DNA from: Azolla caroliniana
Taxonomy: Eukaryota > Polypodiophyta
DNA length: 64,000 nucleotides
Reading direction: 5' to 3'
Assembly (NCBI GenBank): GCA_043228905.1
Contig: JBHGNT010000013.1
Location: 8,928,001-8,992,000, forward strand
This document shows positions 1 through 12,087 of this stretch, in pieces (the first letter of the stretch is position 1; each line of letters opens with the position of its first letter). The position numbers and the translations under genes were made by a program. Below the pieces are notes generated by a model, which worked only from the letters and a program-made list of their open reading frames with translations, had not been told where the DNA came from and did not search any database.

Positions 1-3000
1 ATGAATACCGTCGTGGCATCTCGATGAAGGAAGCTGACATCAACACGAAATATAAAACGGTGGATAAGAAGATCAAGCCAGTTGTGGTTCCGCTACCGGA
101 AGATAGCTGGCAAAAGATGAAGGAAGTCGCTAACGATCCAAGCTTAAGAGATCCGAAGAAGATAGGTCATGACTTCACCAAAGAGACGAAGGGGAAGCTA
201 TGAGTTGGAAAGGAGGATTTCCTTCTCCCTGAAGAGGAGCGAATGTTTCGCGATATGCTTGAGAGACATGGGAAGGCTTTCGCATTCTTCCCACGAGAAA
301 TCAGATGCGCCGACCCAAAGGTTATAGAGACGATGGTGATCTTCACGGTGCCTCATTTGCCTTGGAATTTGAAACCGAAACCGGTTCCGAGAGCACACCT
401 TCCGAAGCTAATCGAGCTCTTAAAGGAGAAGGTGAGTATGGGAATTCTAGAACCGTCGAATGCTCCTTATTCCAATAGGTGGTTCACGGTGCCGAAGAAG
501 AATGGATCATTGCGATTCATCCAGGATCTTCAACCCGTCAACAAGGTGACAATTCGAAATGCCGGAATCGGTCCGAGCGTGGACGAATTTGCCGAAGCGT
601 TTGCGGGCCGGTCCATCTACTCCATTGGCGATCTCTACTCCGGATATGACCAATTCCAATTGGCGATTGACAGTCGGGACATTACAACCATGAGGACTCC
701 GATCGGGCTTGTGCGGATGTGTACCTTACCCCAAGGCGCAACGAACTCGGTGGCTCATATGGTGAATGGCATGAATAAAGTCTTGAAGGATTGCATTCTG
801 GACATCACGATGCCATTCTTGGATGATATTCCGATAAAAGGATGTTCGGATGAGGAGAAAGATGAATCGAAAGATAAGGAAGGTTGTAGACAGTTCGTTG
901 CGGATCATATGAAAGATTGCGAGAAGGTGCTTCAAAGGCTCGAAGATGCGAATTTGACATTTTCGGGAGAAAAATCCGCATTCGGGCAACCGGAGATCTT
1001 GGTGGTAGGTCACTTGTGTGGAGCATACGGCCGAAAGCCCTCGCCATCCAAAGTGAACGCAATCCAAGACATGAAAAAAGAATGCGAAAACCAAACGGAG
1101 GTTCGAAGGTTCCTTGGAGCGTGCGCGTTTTATCATATATGGATTCCTCACTACGCTCATGTCGCCGAACCATTATATGGACTACTAAAGAAAAGAATAA
1201 AGTTCAAATGGCGAGACGAGCACACAAAGGCGATGCGAAGATTAAAGAAACTACTTCTTGAAGCTCCGGCACTAAGGAAGGCCGACTATGCCGAAGGGAA
1301 ACCAATTTACGTGACCGTAGATACGAGCCCAACTGGAATCGGGTGGGTCATCAATCAAGAAGGTGAAGATAATGCGCGATATGCCGTCCAGTCTGGAGCA
1401 AAGGTTCTCAGCGAACGGCAACAAAGATATGCCCAAGTCAAGCGGGAACTTTGGGGTATTGTGTCGGCAGTGAAGACGGACAAAGATTACCTGATCGGGT
1501 CAGAAGTGATAATAGAGATGGATTGTCTCCCAATTCTCGGAATGGTCTCGGGATGTGCGACCCCAGATCTTGCTATGCTAAGGTGGATCGCCTACATCAA
1601 GTCTTTAAACCCAGAGATCCGTCACATTGCAGGGAAGAAGAACGCCATGGCTGACATGCTGTCGAGAACAAGATTTTCAAATGGAAGTAACATGGTTTCG
1701 GAAGATGAAAATGTCGCCCTCGACTTCTTCAAGATGGCTCGATTGTCGGCGGAAGACCAGGACACGCAAACCCTCCACGCCTTTAACGAGAACGAGTACG
1801 AAGGGGAGTGGTTACTCATTGCTAGATTCCTAAGAACATTGACGGCAAATGCTTCGTTGACAAAGGAGGAGGCCCTACGAATCCGAAAGAAAGCTTACCG
1901 ATACTTCTTGAAGGGAGGATTCCTTTGGCGACATCCAAAAAGAAGGACAGGAATACCACGTCGAGTGGTGGTAAAGAAAGAAGAGCAAGAGACGTTGATG
2001 ATCGAATTCCACGAGAGTGCTTGGGTAGGTCATAGAGGAACATGGGCGACGTTCGAAAAGTTGAAGGAGAAGTACTAGTGGCCAAGCATGTACAAAGATG
2101 TACTCCATTTCGTGTCCACATGCGAAACTTGCCAAGTATATTCAAATATACGTCATCGTGATGAGTTAAAGCCGACATACCCACTCACCATACACTTCAA
2201 ATGGATGGTGGATCTGGTCTCGATGCCAATGGGAGTGGGACAAATGAAGTACTTAGCGCTCGCAAGGGAAGACTTGACAAATCAAGTGGAAGGACGAGCC
2301 TTGACAAATAAGACGACTTCAGCCGTTTGCAAATTTCTACTTGAAGATGTTGTTTGCCGATATGGATGTGTAGGGAAGATAGTGGCCGACCGAGGGGAGT
2401 TGGACGCGCACGAAGCGACGGAGCTCTTCGAAAGACTAGGCGTGAAGCTCTCCCTCACGACTGCCTACAATCCGGAAGCAAATGGGAAGATCGAGCGAGG
2501 GCATGGACCTATCGTTAAAGCCATCGTACGGGCATGCAATGGTCGAGTCGGGAATTGGCCACGACTATTACCCTATGCCTTGTGGGCCGATAGAACGACA
2601 CATAGCTCGGTGACAGGGTATATGCCAACGGAGCTTATGTATGGACAAAAGCCGATTATGCCCATCGAAAGGACGATCGCCTCATGGGTAGCGATACTGT
2701 GGGAGAACGAGATGAGCCGAGAAGAGTTATTAGCGGCGCGGATAAGGAAACTTGAAAGAAGACCTGAAGATTTAGAAAAAGCACGAAAGATGATGAAGGC
2801 AGCCCGAGTAAAGAATAAAGTTCGGTTCGACAACACGCATCGACTTTGTCCCAAGAAGATTGAAGAAGGGGATTGGGTTTTGGTTTACGACAGCACCCTT
2901 GACAATCAACACAGTACAACAAGGAAGTTTGCAAGAAGATGGTTCGGGCCGTATGTGGTGACAAGTGCCAACGATAATGCCACATACCACCTTGCGGAAC

Positions 3001-3146
3001 TAGACGGATCAAGGTTGGCCGTACCCATTGCGGGAAAAAGAGTAAAGATTTTCAAGAAAAGACAAGACAAGGATCTTGACCTCGATTACCTCGACGATGA
3101 ACATAATAGGCCGGATGAAAATGAAGACATGGAGGAATCTAATTGA
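1..3146 (+). pseudogene. Ty3/gypsy pol, element I-A (RT, RNase H, integrase)
   Basis: This is the 3' part of a Ty3/gypsy pol gene; its 5' end lies outside the window. One frame runs the whole way and is broken only by TGA at 201-203 and TAG at 2076-2078. The TAG replaces the first of two tryptophans in the integrase zinc region; the I-B copy has W-W there. From residue 1 at base 243, the order is reverse transcriptase with catalytic F-L-D-D at residues 192-195, RNase H (D-T-S-P-T-G start, K-R-E-L, M-D-C), the H-H-C-C zinc-binding region across the stop, and an integrase core with V-D-L, A-D-R-G-E and G-K-I-E-R. These carry the D, D and E residues. RT copies RNA to DNA and integrase inserts it. 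All catalytic residues seen are intact, so decay is light. A purine tract and 3' LTR follow directly. Confidence 0.93.
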
Positions 3147-3206
3147 TCATCTTAGCCGAAATCTCATTTTCTCTCTTCTTGGCACGTACCGGAGGACGTG
3201 CGGTTT

Positions 3207-3218
3207 GGTGGGGGTGGA
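3207..3218 (+). other. Polypurine tract of I-A
   Basis: GGTGGGGGTGGA lies directly before the 3' LTR. This is where plus-strand DNA synthesis is primed in LTR retrotransposons. I-B has an almost identical tract just before its 3' LTR (minus strand, about 8261-8275). Confidence 0.75.
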
Positions 3219-3620
3219 TGTCGTGAATATTTTCGGCAATAGTGTGAAAATCCCATAAAACGTACGAAATCGAGTATGAATCACATAATACAATAATTGT
3301 GAAGATAACATTTTTAATATCTAAGTATAAAATGATGGAGGTTTCGAATGCACTTTATTACACGAGAAATGGACAACTAAATGTCAAGATATGAGGGTAT
3401 AAAGTTTGTGAAAAGAAAAGAGAAAATTGTGAGATATCCCACATAGGCACGACAAATACGGCTCTCATCATATATAAGGTGGAGCAAAAGATATTATCTT
3501 TGTGTCTATGTGTGGAGCATAGAGAGTTCAAGGTAACTTGAACTAAGAGTGGAGGTGGGCTAGCTACTCGTAAAGGGTTTTGGCCAACCAAAACCGGACC
3601 GACGATGGAGACGGTGAATC

Positions 3621-3718
3621 GACGGCATCCGGCGAGGCACCGGTAACCTACGGCATCCGGTGACGGCATCCAGCGAGGCACCGGTAACCGACGACATCCG
3701 GTGACGGCATCCAGCGAC
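3621..3718 (+). repeat. 41-bp tandem repeat in I-A LTR
   Basis: Two full units (3621-3661, 3662-3702) and a partial third (to 3718) begin GACGGCATCC and contain GAGGCACCGGTAACC. The block is GC-rich inside an otherwise AT-rich LTR. Confidence 0.8.
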
Positions 3719-3776
3719 TATATAAATAAATATATAAATATATGTACAAATATACATATACAAGGAGGGGAAGTAA

Positions 3777-3830
3777 GGATTCGAACCTTGCACCTTCGAG
3801 TTATGAGTCAATTGGCTTAACATTAAGCCA
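3777..3830 (-). other. tRNA-like module, antisense in I-A LTR
   Basis: Read on the minus strand there is an A-box-like stretch (TGGCTTAATGTTAAGCC, 3830-3814) and, about 26 bases on, a perfect B box GGTTCGAATCC (3787-3777). This is the layout of an internal RNA polymerase III promoter. I see no complete tRNA cloverleaf. Four other clade I LTRs carry a related module at the same antisense position. Confidence 0.55.
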
Positions 3831-4249
3831 TGCTATTTAGTTAAAATTATATTTCTATCATTGTACTTTTACATGTAAATTCTTATACGTGAGAGCTAAA
3901 ATGAGTGACATGGTTATCATGCACCACATGTAATACATAAGCGCCAAATGGCAAACATGCAATTTATGCATGTCTTGTACCCTCACATGCATCATATGCA
4001 TGAGAGCATCTATAAAAGAAGGAAGGGGGAGGAGAAAAAACACGGTTTTTTTTATGAAAATTAAGACGAAGAAATTGGTTATCAAATTGATCGTGTAACT
4101 TGTTTCTCAAATCTAAAGTTAAAACTTCAATCAATCTCTCTCAATCGTGTGATCTCAACTTCTCTCTTTCCCAATCTATCTTACAAAACTAACTACACAT
4201 GTTGCACCTAACTACAAAACCATATTCTTTGCGGAACGGGGAAATCGTA

Positions 4250-4675
4250 CACATCCATACATGTTAGAGCCCATACCGTTATCTGCCATTCGAACCATTG
4301 CTTCCATGCGACTTAGCTCACATGCATTGCGATGTGAAACAGGGCGTTGGGGTACAAGTGATGAGAGTGGTCGGCTATGCACACTTTGCCCTAAACAAGT
4401 TCGCGAGTCTGAGTATCACACTTTGATACAATGCTCTGCCTTTGATCATATTCGACCATGCTTTCCACATCTCTTCGATCGAGCCCAATCTTTGCATGAA
4501 TTCCTCTCACAACCACAATGTGCACTCTCGATTGCAACATTCATTGGTAAAGTTCTTGAACATCGAGAGTCACTACTCACTTTCACACGTATCACGTGAA
4601 ATGTAATATTTTTGGTCTCATAGGTCATATTTGATCTCCGAAGACGATAATATAATCTATCTATCTATCTATCTT
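4250..4675 (+). mobile_element. LINE (non-LTR retrotransposon) 3' fragment
   Basis: The frame 4261-4599 encodes 112 residues with C40, C43, H53 and C58 (C-x2-C-x9-H-x4-C). This kind of zinc motif closes the RT protein of many plant LINEs. After the stop comes a short 3' UTR ending in an (ATCT)5 tract at 4654-4674, as expected of LINEs with simple-repeat tails instead of poly(A). The 5' border is unclear; the fragment lies inside the I-A LTR. It is 5'-truncated, lacks RT and endonuclease and cannot be active. Confidence 0.6.
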
Positions 4676-4790
4676 AAGTACTTTCTCGCTAAAGCTTACG
4701 CCAAAGCTTGTACCGACTTTGAATCCTTCCGGTCCAGAACCCCGGCGGTTCCGCCTCACGATCCGCGCGTAGTGACGGATCTTCATGACA

Positions 4791-7139
4791 ACGGCCGTCT
4801 ATCTCATGAATTGGTGTACGACATCGGGTGTGCATGAACTTACTTCGCACGAGAAGTTCTTTGGAAAGAAGCCGGACCTATGGCTCCATTGCGTATGTGG
4901 ACATCCCCGACGAGAAGCGTCAAAAGCTTGACCCGAAGTCGGAGAAATGTATCCTTGTAGGATACTCACTAGAGTGAAAGGGGAACAAGTGCTACAACCC
5001 CTCAACTCGAAAATCTCGAGTAAGTCGAGACGTCGTTTTTGACGAGTCTGCATCGTGGTACGCACCAGAGACAACTTTGACTTCGATTCCGTGGAATCCG
5101 CCGAACAAGAGATAGAGGATGAAGATCGCCTTATGCTCATGTTCGAAGAAAGTCCGATCACGACCCGACTGAGTGGACCAGAAGAGCCTTCGAGCGATCA
5201 AAGCACATCTCAACCGAGTCCGAAGCTAGACAAAGGGAAGGCCAAAATGCCGGAGTATGAAGACGATCACTTCGACGGCAACGAATCGACTCACTCCCTC
5301 AATAGTGAGTTCGACGGCCTTGAGATCCGGACAAATGGAGCGGAGAAAGTCATAGTATCCGCAAACGAGAAGCTCCTTCGATCCACCCGTGAAAAGAACC
5401 CCGTGAGCCGATTCGGCTACAACGATTATATGGCGTACCATTATGCCTTTATGATGAAGGTAGTGACCGTACGAGAGCCGGAAACGTTTTCCGAAGCCGC
5501 GAAGGACCCCAGATGGGTTGAAGTGATGAATGAGGAGATGCAAGCACTCTCCAAGAACGAGACATGGGATCTCGTTCCCCACTCACCGCACAAGAAGGCG
5601 ATCGGTTGCAGATGGATCTACAAGGTGAAGTATAACGCCAATGGCTCCGTAAACCGCCACAAAGCTCAACTCGTAGCGAAAGGATACGATCAGACGCATG
5701 GCGTCGACTATGAAGAGACATTTGCCCCCATGGCAAAGATGACGACGGTGCAGACCGTGATCGCACTTGCAACGGCAAAAGGGTGGCACCTCCACCAAAT
5801 GGACTTCAAGAACGCCTTTCTTCAAGGCGAATTAGACGAGGAGGTGTACATGTTATAACCACCCGGCTTCGAATCACGCGTTCATCCCAAAGTCGTATGC
5901 CAACTCAAGAAGCCTCTCTACGGCCATAAGCAAGCACCGCGTGCTTGGCATTCGAAGATTACACACTATCTTCATCAAATCGGTTTTCGAATGTCGAAAT
6001 CCAACAACTCCCTCTGTGTACGACACGACTATAGAAGTCTAATTGTTATCATCCTATACGTGGATGATCTGGTCATTGGAGGTGAAAGTCTAGTTGACAT
6101 CAACAAGGTCAAGTCCCTCCTCTCGGGAAAATTTGAGATGACGGACATGAAGGAGCTCCATTACTTCCTTGGCATCGAAGTAATTCAGATTCTGGCCGGC
6201 ATTATGATCTCTCAACGGCACTGCATTCTCAACTTGTTATACAAGTTCTGGATGACTGAGTGCAAATCGGTCGCTATGCCTCTCGATTGAAACCTCAAAC
6301 TAGATGCTGACTCCGGCACAGACGAGTGCGAGTTGACCCAATATCGTCAACTAATTGGGAGCCTCATCTATCTCACGATCACTCAACCCGACCTTAGCTG
6401 TCCAGTTGGACTCCTCAGCCAATTCATGCAAAAACCACACGACATTCACTTGGATTGCGCTAAGCGAGTATTACAATACGTGAGCGGCACAATGGATTAC
6501 GACGTTTTCTACGCATCGGCCACACCAATACGACTCGAAGGGTACATAGACGCGGACTGGGCAGGCTACAAAGCTGATCGACGATCGACCTCTGGATTTG
6601 TCTTCTCGCTCGGTAGCAGAGCAATATCTTGGAGTAATAAGAAGCAGCCTACCGTCGCACTTTTGAGTACGGAGGCCGAATACAGGGGTGCAACCGTAGT
6701 TGAATGTGAAGCCGTATGGTTCAAGAGGATTTTGAAGGATCTGGGCGTACCCATCAAGGATCCGACTCCCATTTACTGCGACAACATGAGCAGTATATAC
6801 CTGGCCCAGAACCCGGTGTTTCACGCGCGCACAAAGCACATCGAAGTGCACTATCACTTCATTCGAGAGCGCGTACAAGCCGGAGATGTCGACCTTCAAC
6901 ACATCAACACGAAACTTTAGACGACCGACATCTTCACCAAAGCCTTAGGAGCCGACAAGCTTCGGCAATTCATGCCAGACCTTGGATTGATGATCCCTAA
7001 CTTGCCAAGCTTGAGGGGGAGTACAAGCGAGAACCGGATACCGTCCGAACCGGGTACGAGCCGAAATAGACACCGGAGATCGTCTGAATCGGATACCAAC
7101 CGAAGTGGACATCAATTGAAAGGAACCAACCCGAGTTGA
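4791..7139 (+). pseudogene. Ty1/copia pol, element Cop-A (integrase C-terminus, RT, RNase H)
   Basis: This is the 3' half of a copia polyprotein; the 5' half is presumed beyond the I-A insertion, outside the window. It starts with the end of the integrase region and then shifts frame near 4870 and 5055. From 5055 one frame continues through the RT (K-A-x-L-V-A-K-G-Y, Q-M-D-F-K-N-A-F-L-Q-G, catalytic Y-V-D-D near 6057) and RNase H (D-A-D-W-A-G, S-T-E-A-E-Y, C-D-N). It is stopped at 5856 (TAA), 6288 (TGA) and 6918 (TAG); CAA to TAA, CGA to TGA and CAG to TAG would explain these. A further TGA lies at 4975 in the shifted part. It cannot make a working polyprotein. Confidence 0.9.
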
Positions 7140-7152
7140 GCTTGAGGGGGCG
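7140..7152 (+). other. Polypurine tract of Cop-A
   Basis: GCTTGAGGGGGCG directly precedes the LTR start. The Cop-D tract on the minus strand (32804-32792) is nearly the same, so the two elements belong to one copia lineage. Confidence 0.7.
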
Positions 7153-7645
7153 TGTTGAGAATCAAGCTCAACATAGCACAATGTGTGAACAAACCTTTTG
7201 AGAATCCATGATTACTCAAAGGTCAAGAGTCACACCACTACTCTCTACACATTAACTATGTGTCATAGAATCATATTCTATGACACATAACTAATGAGTT
7301 ACATAGTCCCCAGGACTATGAGTCTTCACATTCCTCAAGAGAGAGAGTGGTTGTTGTAAAGTTAATGAAGAGAGAGGGTGACTCTATATAAAGCACCCTC
7401 CTCATACTTCATACTAAGTCGGTTGTGACGCCTTGTAATGCTACAATTTTGTATATCCATTCTACTTGTGAAATATACATCTTCTTCTTCTTGAGTATTC
7501 CTTTTTCTATCTATCTTGTGTTCTCTCATCTCTCCTCTAATTCCTCTCACACATACACATAACACACATCTCTTTCGCTACACAAGAATCATACCCGATT
7601 CTTTACAATATCAATATAATAGATTCTTTTATAATATAAGAATCA
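7153..7645 (+). repeat. 3' LTR of Cop-A
   Basis: The LTR starts TGTTGAGAATCAAGCTCAACA, whose first and last seven bases pair, and ends ...AGAATCA. The right border is set by 7646, where sequence shared with the I-B 5' LTR (28216) resumes. The next five bases, TGTTA, should be the target duplication; its partner is outside the window. Confidence 0.75.
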
Positions 7646-8260
7646 TGTTACAATGGGTTGGATGCGAATATGACGGATTGTATATAAATGAATGGGGGAA
7701 GAGAGGTGGAGGAAAGAAGAGAGTGGAGTATAGAAGGAGTTTCTTTGTTGATGATGCCTCTCGATGTTGTTTATCCTTCTTCTTCCGCTTTCCAATTGAG
7801 TAGAGCTTCTGCGTACCTTTTCCCTCCCCCCTCTCTTCACTAGAATAGGCTCTTATTTATAGGTTTAGGATTGCTTGCCTTTTTCCCCTAAAAAAATCTT
7901 GTCTATATGAGTCGACTTTTCTTTTCCTCACTATTTTTGTTTTTCAGCCTCAAATTTCACATGCAAGATATTCTTGGAAAGCTCTTTGGGTTAACTTTCT
8001 TATGCATATTTTCTTTTCTAATTTGGACATCTGACGAGGAAATTATGAGTTTTTTTCTCTACTGTGTTCCTCATATCCATGCGTGCTTTTTTTTTTCTCC
8101 CCATCTTTTTGTCTACTTTTGTCTACTTTTGAACACCGCTTCTAACTTTTTATCCTTTCATTTATTACTATAGTCGACTTAACAACATTAGTTTTTATGG
8201 ACTACTATTTTATTCTCTTTTGAGGGTGGTTTCACACTATGTGTTGAAAACATCACGATA
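7646..8260 (-). repeat. 3' LTR of I-B, part
   Basis: About 615 bases match 28216-28777 almost base for base, with a few substitutions and small indels. On the minus strand the LTR begins at 8260, right after a GGTGGGGGTGGA tract. The rest of this LTR is missing because Cop-A is inserted at 7646; it should lie left of the window. Confidence 0.85.
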
Positions 8261-8330
8261 TCCACCCCCACCAAATCTGCACATCCTCCGATATGTGCCA
8301 ATGATTGTTAGCTGCTATTGCTTATTCTTT

Positions 8331-11300
8331 TTAAACCTCAAAGTCTAGAGGTTTGATTTCAGGATTTGTGGTCTCTCTTCTCTTAAAGATCTTGATTCTC
8401 TTCCCTGCAATCGGCAAAGCAAGTCGCGTTCCATCTAACTCCGCTAGAAAATAGGTTGCATTGTTTTCTATTTCCTTAACCACGTATGGAGTAGTGTTAT
8501 GTTGATTATCAAGGCTGCTATCATAGACAAGTACCCAATCTCCTTCAATTTTTCTTAGACGAAAACGATGCTTTTTATCAAAATTCTCCTTGTTCCTCAA
8601 TCGAGCCTCACGTAACCGTTCTATTGCTAACTTGACATATTTGGGTCTTCGTTCTAATTGTTGGATCCTTGTAGGTAGCAAGTCTTCTCGACTCATCTCC
8701 TCTTGCCATGGCAAAGCCGTCCATGAGGTAACACTTTGCTCGATAGGCATTATTGGTTTTTGCCCTAATATGAGCTCGACTGGCATATATCCTGTAGTCG
8801 TGCTATGTGTAGTTCTATCGGCCCACAATGCATATGGCAATAATCGTGGCCAGTCCCCCATCTTCCCATCGCAAGCCATTGCTAGAGCTTTTACAATCGG
8901 GCTATGTCCCCGTTGCACCTTTCCATTTGCCTCTGGGTTGTATACCATGGTAAGTGATAATTTGATTCCTATCCTTGAGAAAAACTCTTTAGCTTCATTT
9001 GCATCTAATTCTCCTCTATCGGCTACTATTTTGCCGACACATCCGTATCGACATATAACATCTTCAAGGAGAAACTGGCAAACCGCCAAAGTTGTTTTAT
9101 TCCTTAGTGCTTGACCTTCTACTTGGTTGGCAAGATCCTCTCTTGCTAGCACGATGTATCTCATTTGCCACAATCCCATTGGCATAACAACTATGTCTAC
9201 CAACCACTTATATTGCATTGATAATGGATATGTCGGATGAAGTTCATCCCTATGTTGAACATTCGAGTATAATTGGCATTGCGCACATGTTTCAACATAG
9301 CTTGTTACATCTTTGTAAACACCCGACCACCAATACTTCTCCTTGAGCTTTGCAAAAGTTGCCCATATACCTTGATGACCTGCCCACACACTATCATGAA
9401 ATTCAACAATTAGTGTTTGTTGATCTTGTTTCTTGCACACCACTCGAATTGGAGTTCCATTTTTCCTCTTTGGAAACTTCCATAGATGTCCTTTGAGGAA
9501 GAACTTGTAGGCCTTCTTCCTAATTCGGTAGAAGTCTTCCTTTGACCATGATTCATCCTTTGTAAGAGAGCTTAAGTACTTGCCAATTTCAATGAATTCA
9601 CCCTCATAATCTTCTACTTTAAACACCTCTAGCACCCGAGCACAAGAAACTGTAAAGAAGTTTAGGCCAACATCCTCTTCATCGGAGCGCGGATCTTCTT
9701 CACCCTCGTACCTTGCCCTTGACAACATATCAGCCACCACATTATATTTCCCAGTTATATGTCGAATCTCGGGGTTGACCGACTTGATATAGGCAATCCA
9801 TCGTAGCATAGCAATATCTGGCGTAGCACAACCGGATATCATCCCGAGAATAGGTAGACAATGGGTTTTGATTATGACTTCCGTTCTGATAAGGTAGTCG
9901 CGATCAGTTTTAACCGCGAATACTATCCCCCATAGCTCTCTCTTTACTTGGGCGTACTTCCTTTGTCTTTCGGTCAACACCTTTGCACTGAATCGGATTG
10001 CATACCGATTTTTGTCTTTCTCTTCTTGGTTAATCACCCATCACTCATTGTTGTAATGTCTCTACTATCGATTGCCAATTGAAATTGATCATAGCCCGAG
10101 TAGAGATCACCAGTGGAATAGATCGATCTTCTTGCGAAGGCTTCGGCAAATTCATCCACGCTTGGACCAATTCCGGCATTTTGGATCGTCACCTTGTTGA
10201 CGGGTTGGAGATCTTGAATAAAGCGTAAGGACCCGTTCTTCTTTGGCACCATAAACCATCTATTGGAGTAGGCAACATTGGACGGCTCAAAAATTCCCAT
10301 CCTAACCTTTTCCTTTAGAAGCTCAATCAACTTCGGAATGTGAGCTCTTGGAACCGGTATCGGCTTGAGGTTCTAAGGTACATGCGGCCCCGTAAATATC
10401 ACCATCGGCTCTATCATCTTCAGGTCGGCACATCTGATTTCTTGTGGAGAGAAGGCGAAGGCTTTCCCATGTCTCTCAAGCATCATCCGAAACCTTTCTT
10501 CTTCTTCGGGGAGAAGGAAGTCATCATTCTTGACTTGGAGTGTCCCTCTTGATTCATCAGAGAAGGTATGGCCTATCCCTTTTGGGTATCTGAGACTTGG
10601 ATCCTTGGTAACTTCTTTCATCCTTTGCCAACTATACTCCGGTAACGGAATAGCTACTAGCTTGACCTTCTTATCTACTTATTTATATTTTGTGTTTACT
10701 TTGACCAACTCCGCCATGAACCCTTGTCGGCATTCGTCGATGGCGGTATACATGTTGATGGAGATGAATTGAATAGTATGTTGCTCATGAGGGCTCAAGT
10801 CCACGATACTCTCCATTTCTCCGATTGTATCGTTAAATGAGGCTTCCTCCATTACCCATGATATGTTGTCTACTTCTTCTAATATTCCTTGTTCTTTTAG
10901 CCAATGTTCAAAGTTTTGAACTTGGCGCTTCTCTCTCTCTCATTGAGTGTAGTCATCCCACACGCACCATTAGGTGCTAAATATAGTTTTCCTTCTTGCT
11001 TCTTTCTTCTTTTCGGGGACTTACTTTTTCTCAGACTATCTTTGCCCCATTCTTCAATAGTCCGTGTTAAAAAATTGAGTCCTCATCTCAAAGGCTATCT
11101 CGGTTCCTCTCATGATTAGCTCGCACTGTCAAGAATTGAACCAACTTTTGACCATCAAGAATCTTCACCCGAGCGAAAGCTGCTCCACTATCGAACACCT
11201 TAGTCTCCATCCTTGATGATGTTATGTAGGGTTGCCCAAGAATCATCGAATGGGAAGCCGAATCTTGCACAAAAAAGTGTTGGTCGATCTCCACATCCCC

Positions 11301-11513
11301 GATTGTGACTTGAATGTTGGGACATGCTCCATAAAGATCTTCTGTGGCCTTTGTCACCGCACGAATCTTCCATCCATGGTTTGTGTTGATAGGCCATCTT
11401 CCCTTGTTGTAGAAATCCGTCGACATGAGGTTAATCTCTGATCCGTGGTCTATAAGAGCCACAACCGTCTCTTTCTTCTCTCCAATCTTCATTGGAGTTT
11501 CCATTGCTGCTCT
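8331..11513 (-). pseudogene. Ty3/gypsy protease-pol of I-B, RT core deleted
   Basis: On the minus strand the order is protease (D-H-G-S motif, Asp codon 11450-11448), linker, start of RT, RNase H, zinc region and integrase ending at 8331. TAG at 10375-10373 replaces a tryptophan. The RT runs to R-D-I-T-T-M near 10045 and then jumps to the RNase H V-I-N-Q. Compared with I-A about 650 bases are gone, including the F-L-D-D site. The 568-residue frame 10037-8331 is open, but the integrase Glu of N-G-K-x-E is Gln (CAA at 8915-8913, residue 375 of that frame). Both RT and integrase are therefore dead. Solo LTR Cop-B separates this block from gag. Confidence 0.92.
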
Positions 11514-12087
11514 TGTTGGGAAATCGGTTCCTCCAGATGGGATCCGGTTATGAATGAAGTGGACCCGGTGAGAACCGAAAGAGATTTGGAAACCGGATCG
11601 GATGGACCTGGTGAGAACCGGAAGAGATCCGGAAACTGGATCGGATAGACCCAGTGAGGATCGGAAGAGGAGACATATTTGTAAATATGTTTTGAGTAAG
11701 CCTATTGAGGCTATATTTGTAAATAGCCCTAAGTTCGAATAAGTATAAATATGACTTAGGGCTATCACTTTAAGAAGTTGTAGGTTGTTGCCATATTGTT
11801 GTTGAAAACTATTGTAAAGAGAGAGAGGAGATGTAGAGTTATACTTTGTTGTAACCACTGGTTGGCGAAGATCGCGAGCACTACATCGTTGCCTCTATGT
11901 CTCCACTTTGTATTTTCCTCTCATATAGTGATAGTTCGGAGTCTGTGGGCTCCCGTGGTTTTTTCCCATTAGGGTTTTCCACGTAAACATTCTGTGTACT
12001 CTCTACTTCCCATTTCTGTGTTTCATTCTCATTGAAGTGATTCAAGACTCGGTTGTGGCCAAGCAATATTCCACGCTATTCTCAACA
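11514..12087 (+). repeat. Solo LTR Cop-B, same family as Cop-C
   Basis: It starts TGTTGGGAAATCGG and ends CTCAACA. GCTCT lies on both sides (11509-11513 and 12088-12092), a 5-bp target duplication. It aligns along its length with the Cop-C LTR, sharing the TATTTGTAAATAGCCC block, the TATAAATATGACTTAGGGC promoter region (TATA at 11744-11751) and TAGGGTTTTCCACG. It interrupts I-B between gag and protease. No internal region remains, so LTR-LTR recombination probably removed it. Confidence 0.9.

Larger units (their letters stand above)
3219..4790 (+). repeat. 3' LTR of I-A, with nested LINE fragment
   Basis: The LTR starts TGTCGTGAA after the purine tract and ends ...CTTCATGACA. The last ~55 bases match the end of the I-B 5' LTR (27751-27805), which fixes the right border. 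A TATA box, TATAAAAG, lies at 4011-4018. The LTR holds a 41-bp tandem repeat, an antisense tRNA-like module and a LINE tail at about 4250-4675. Without the LINE it is about 1.15 kb. The next bases, ACGG at 4791, belong to the Cop-A reading frame, so I-A was inserted into Cop-A. Confidence 0.82.

Noticed and set aside
2076-2078. Programmed stop-codon readthrough in I-A pol
   Set aside because: The stop replaces a tryptophan inside a zinc domain and the sister copy has TGG there; a mutation is simpler.
3777-3830. Possible true tRNA gene (and the four similar sites)
   Set aside because: Boxes are present but I cannot form acceptor, D and anticodon stems; called tRNA-like only.
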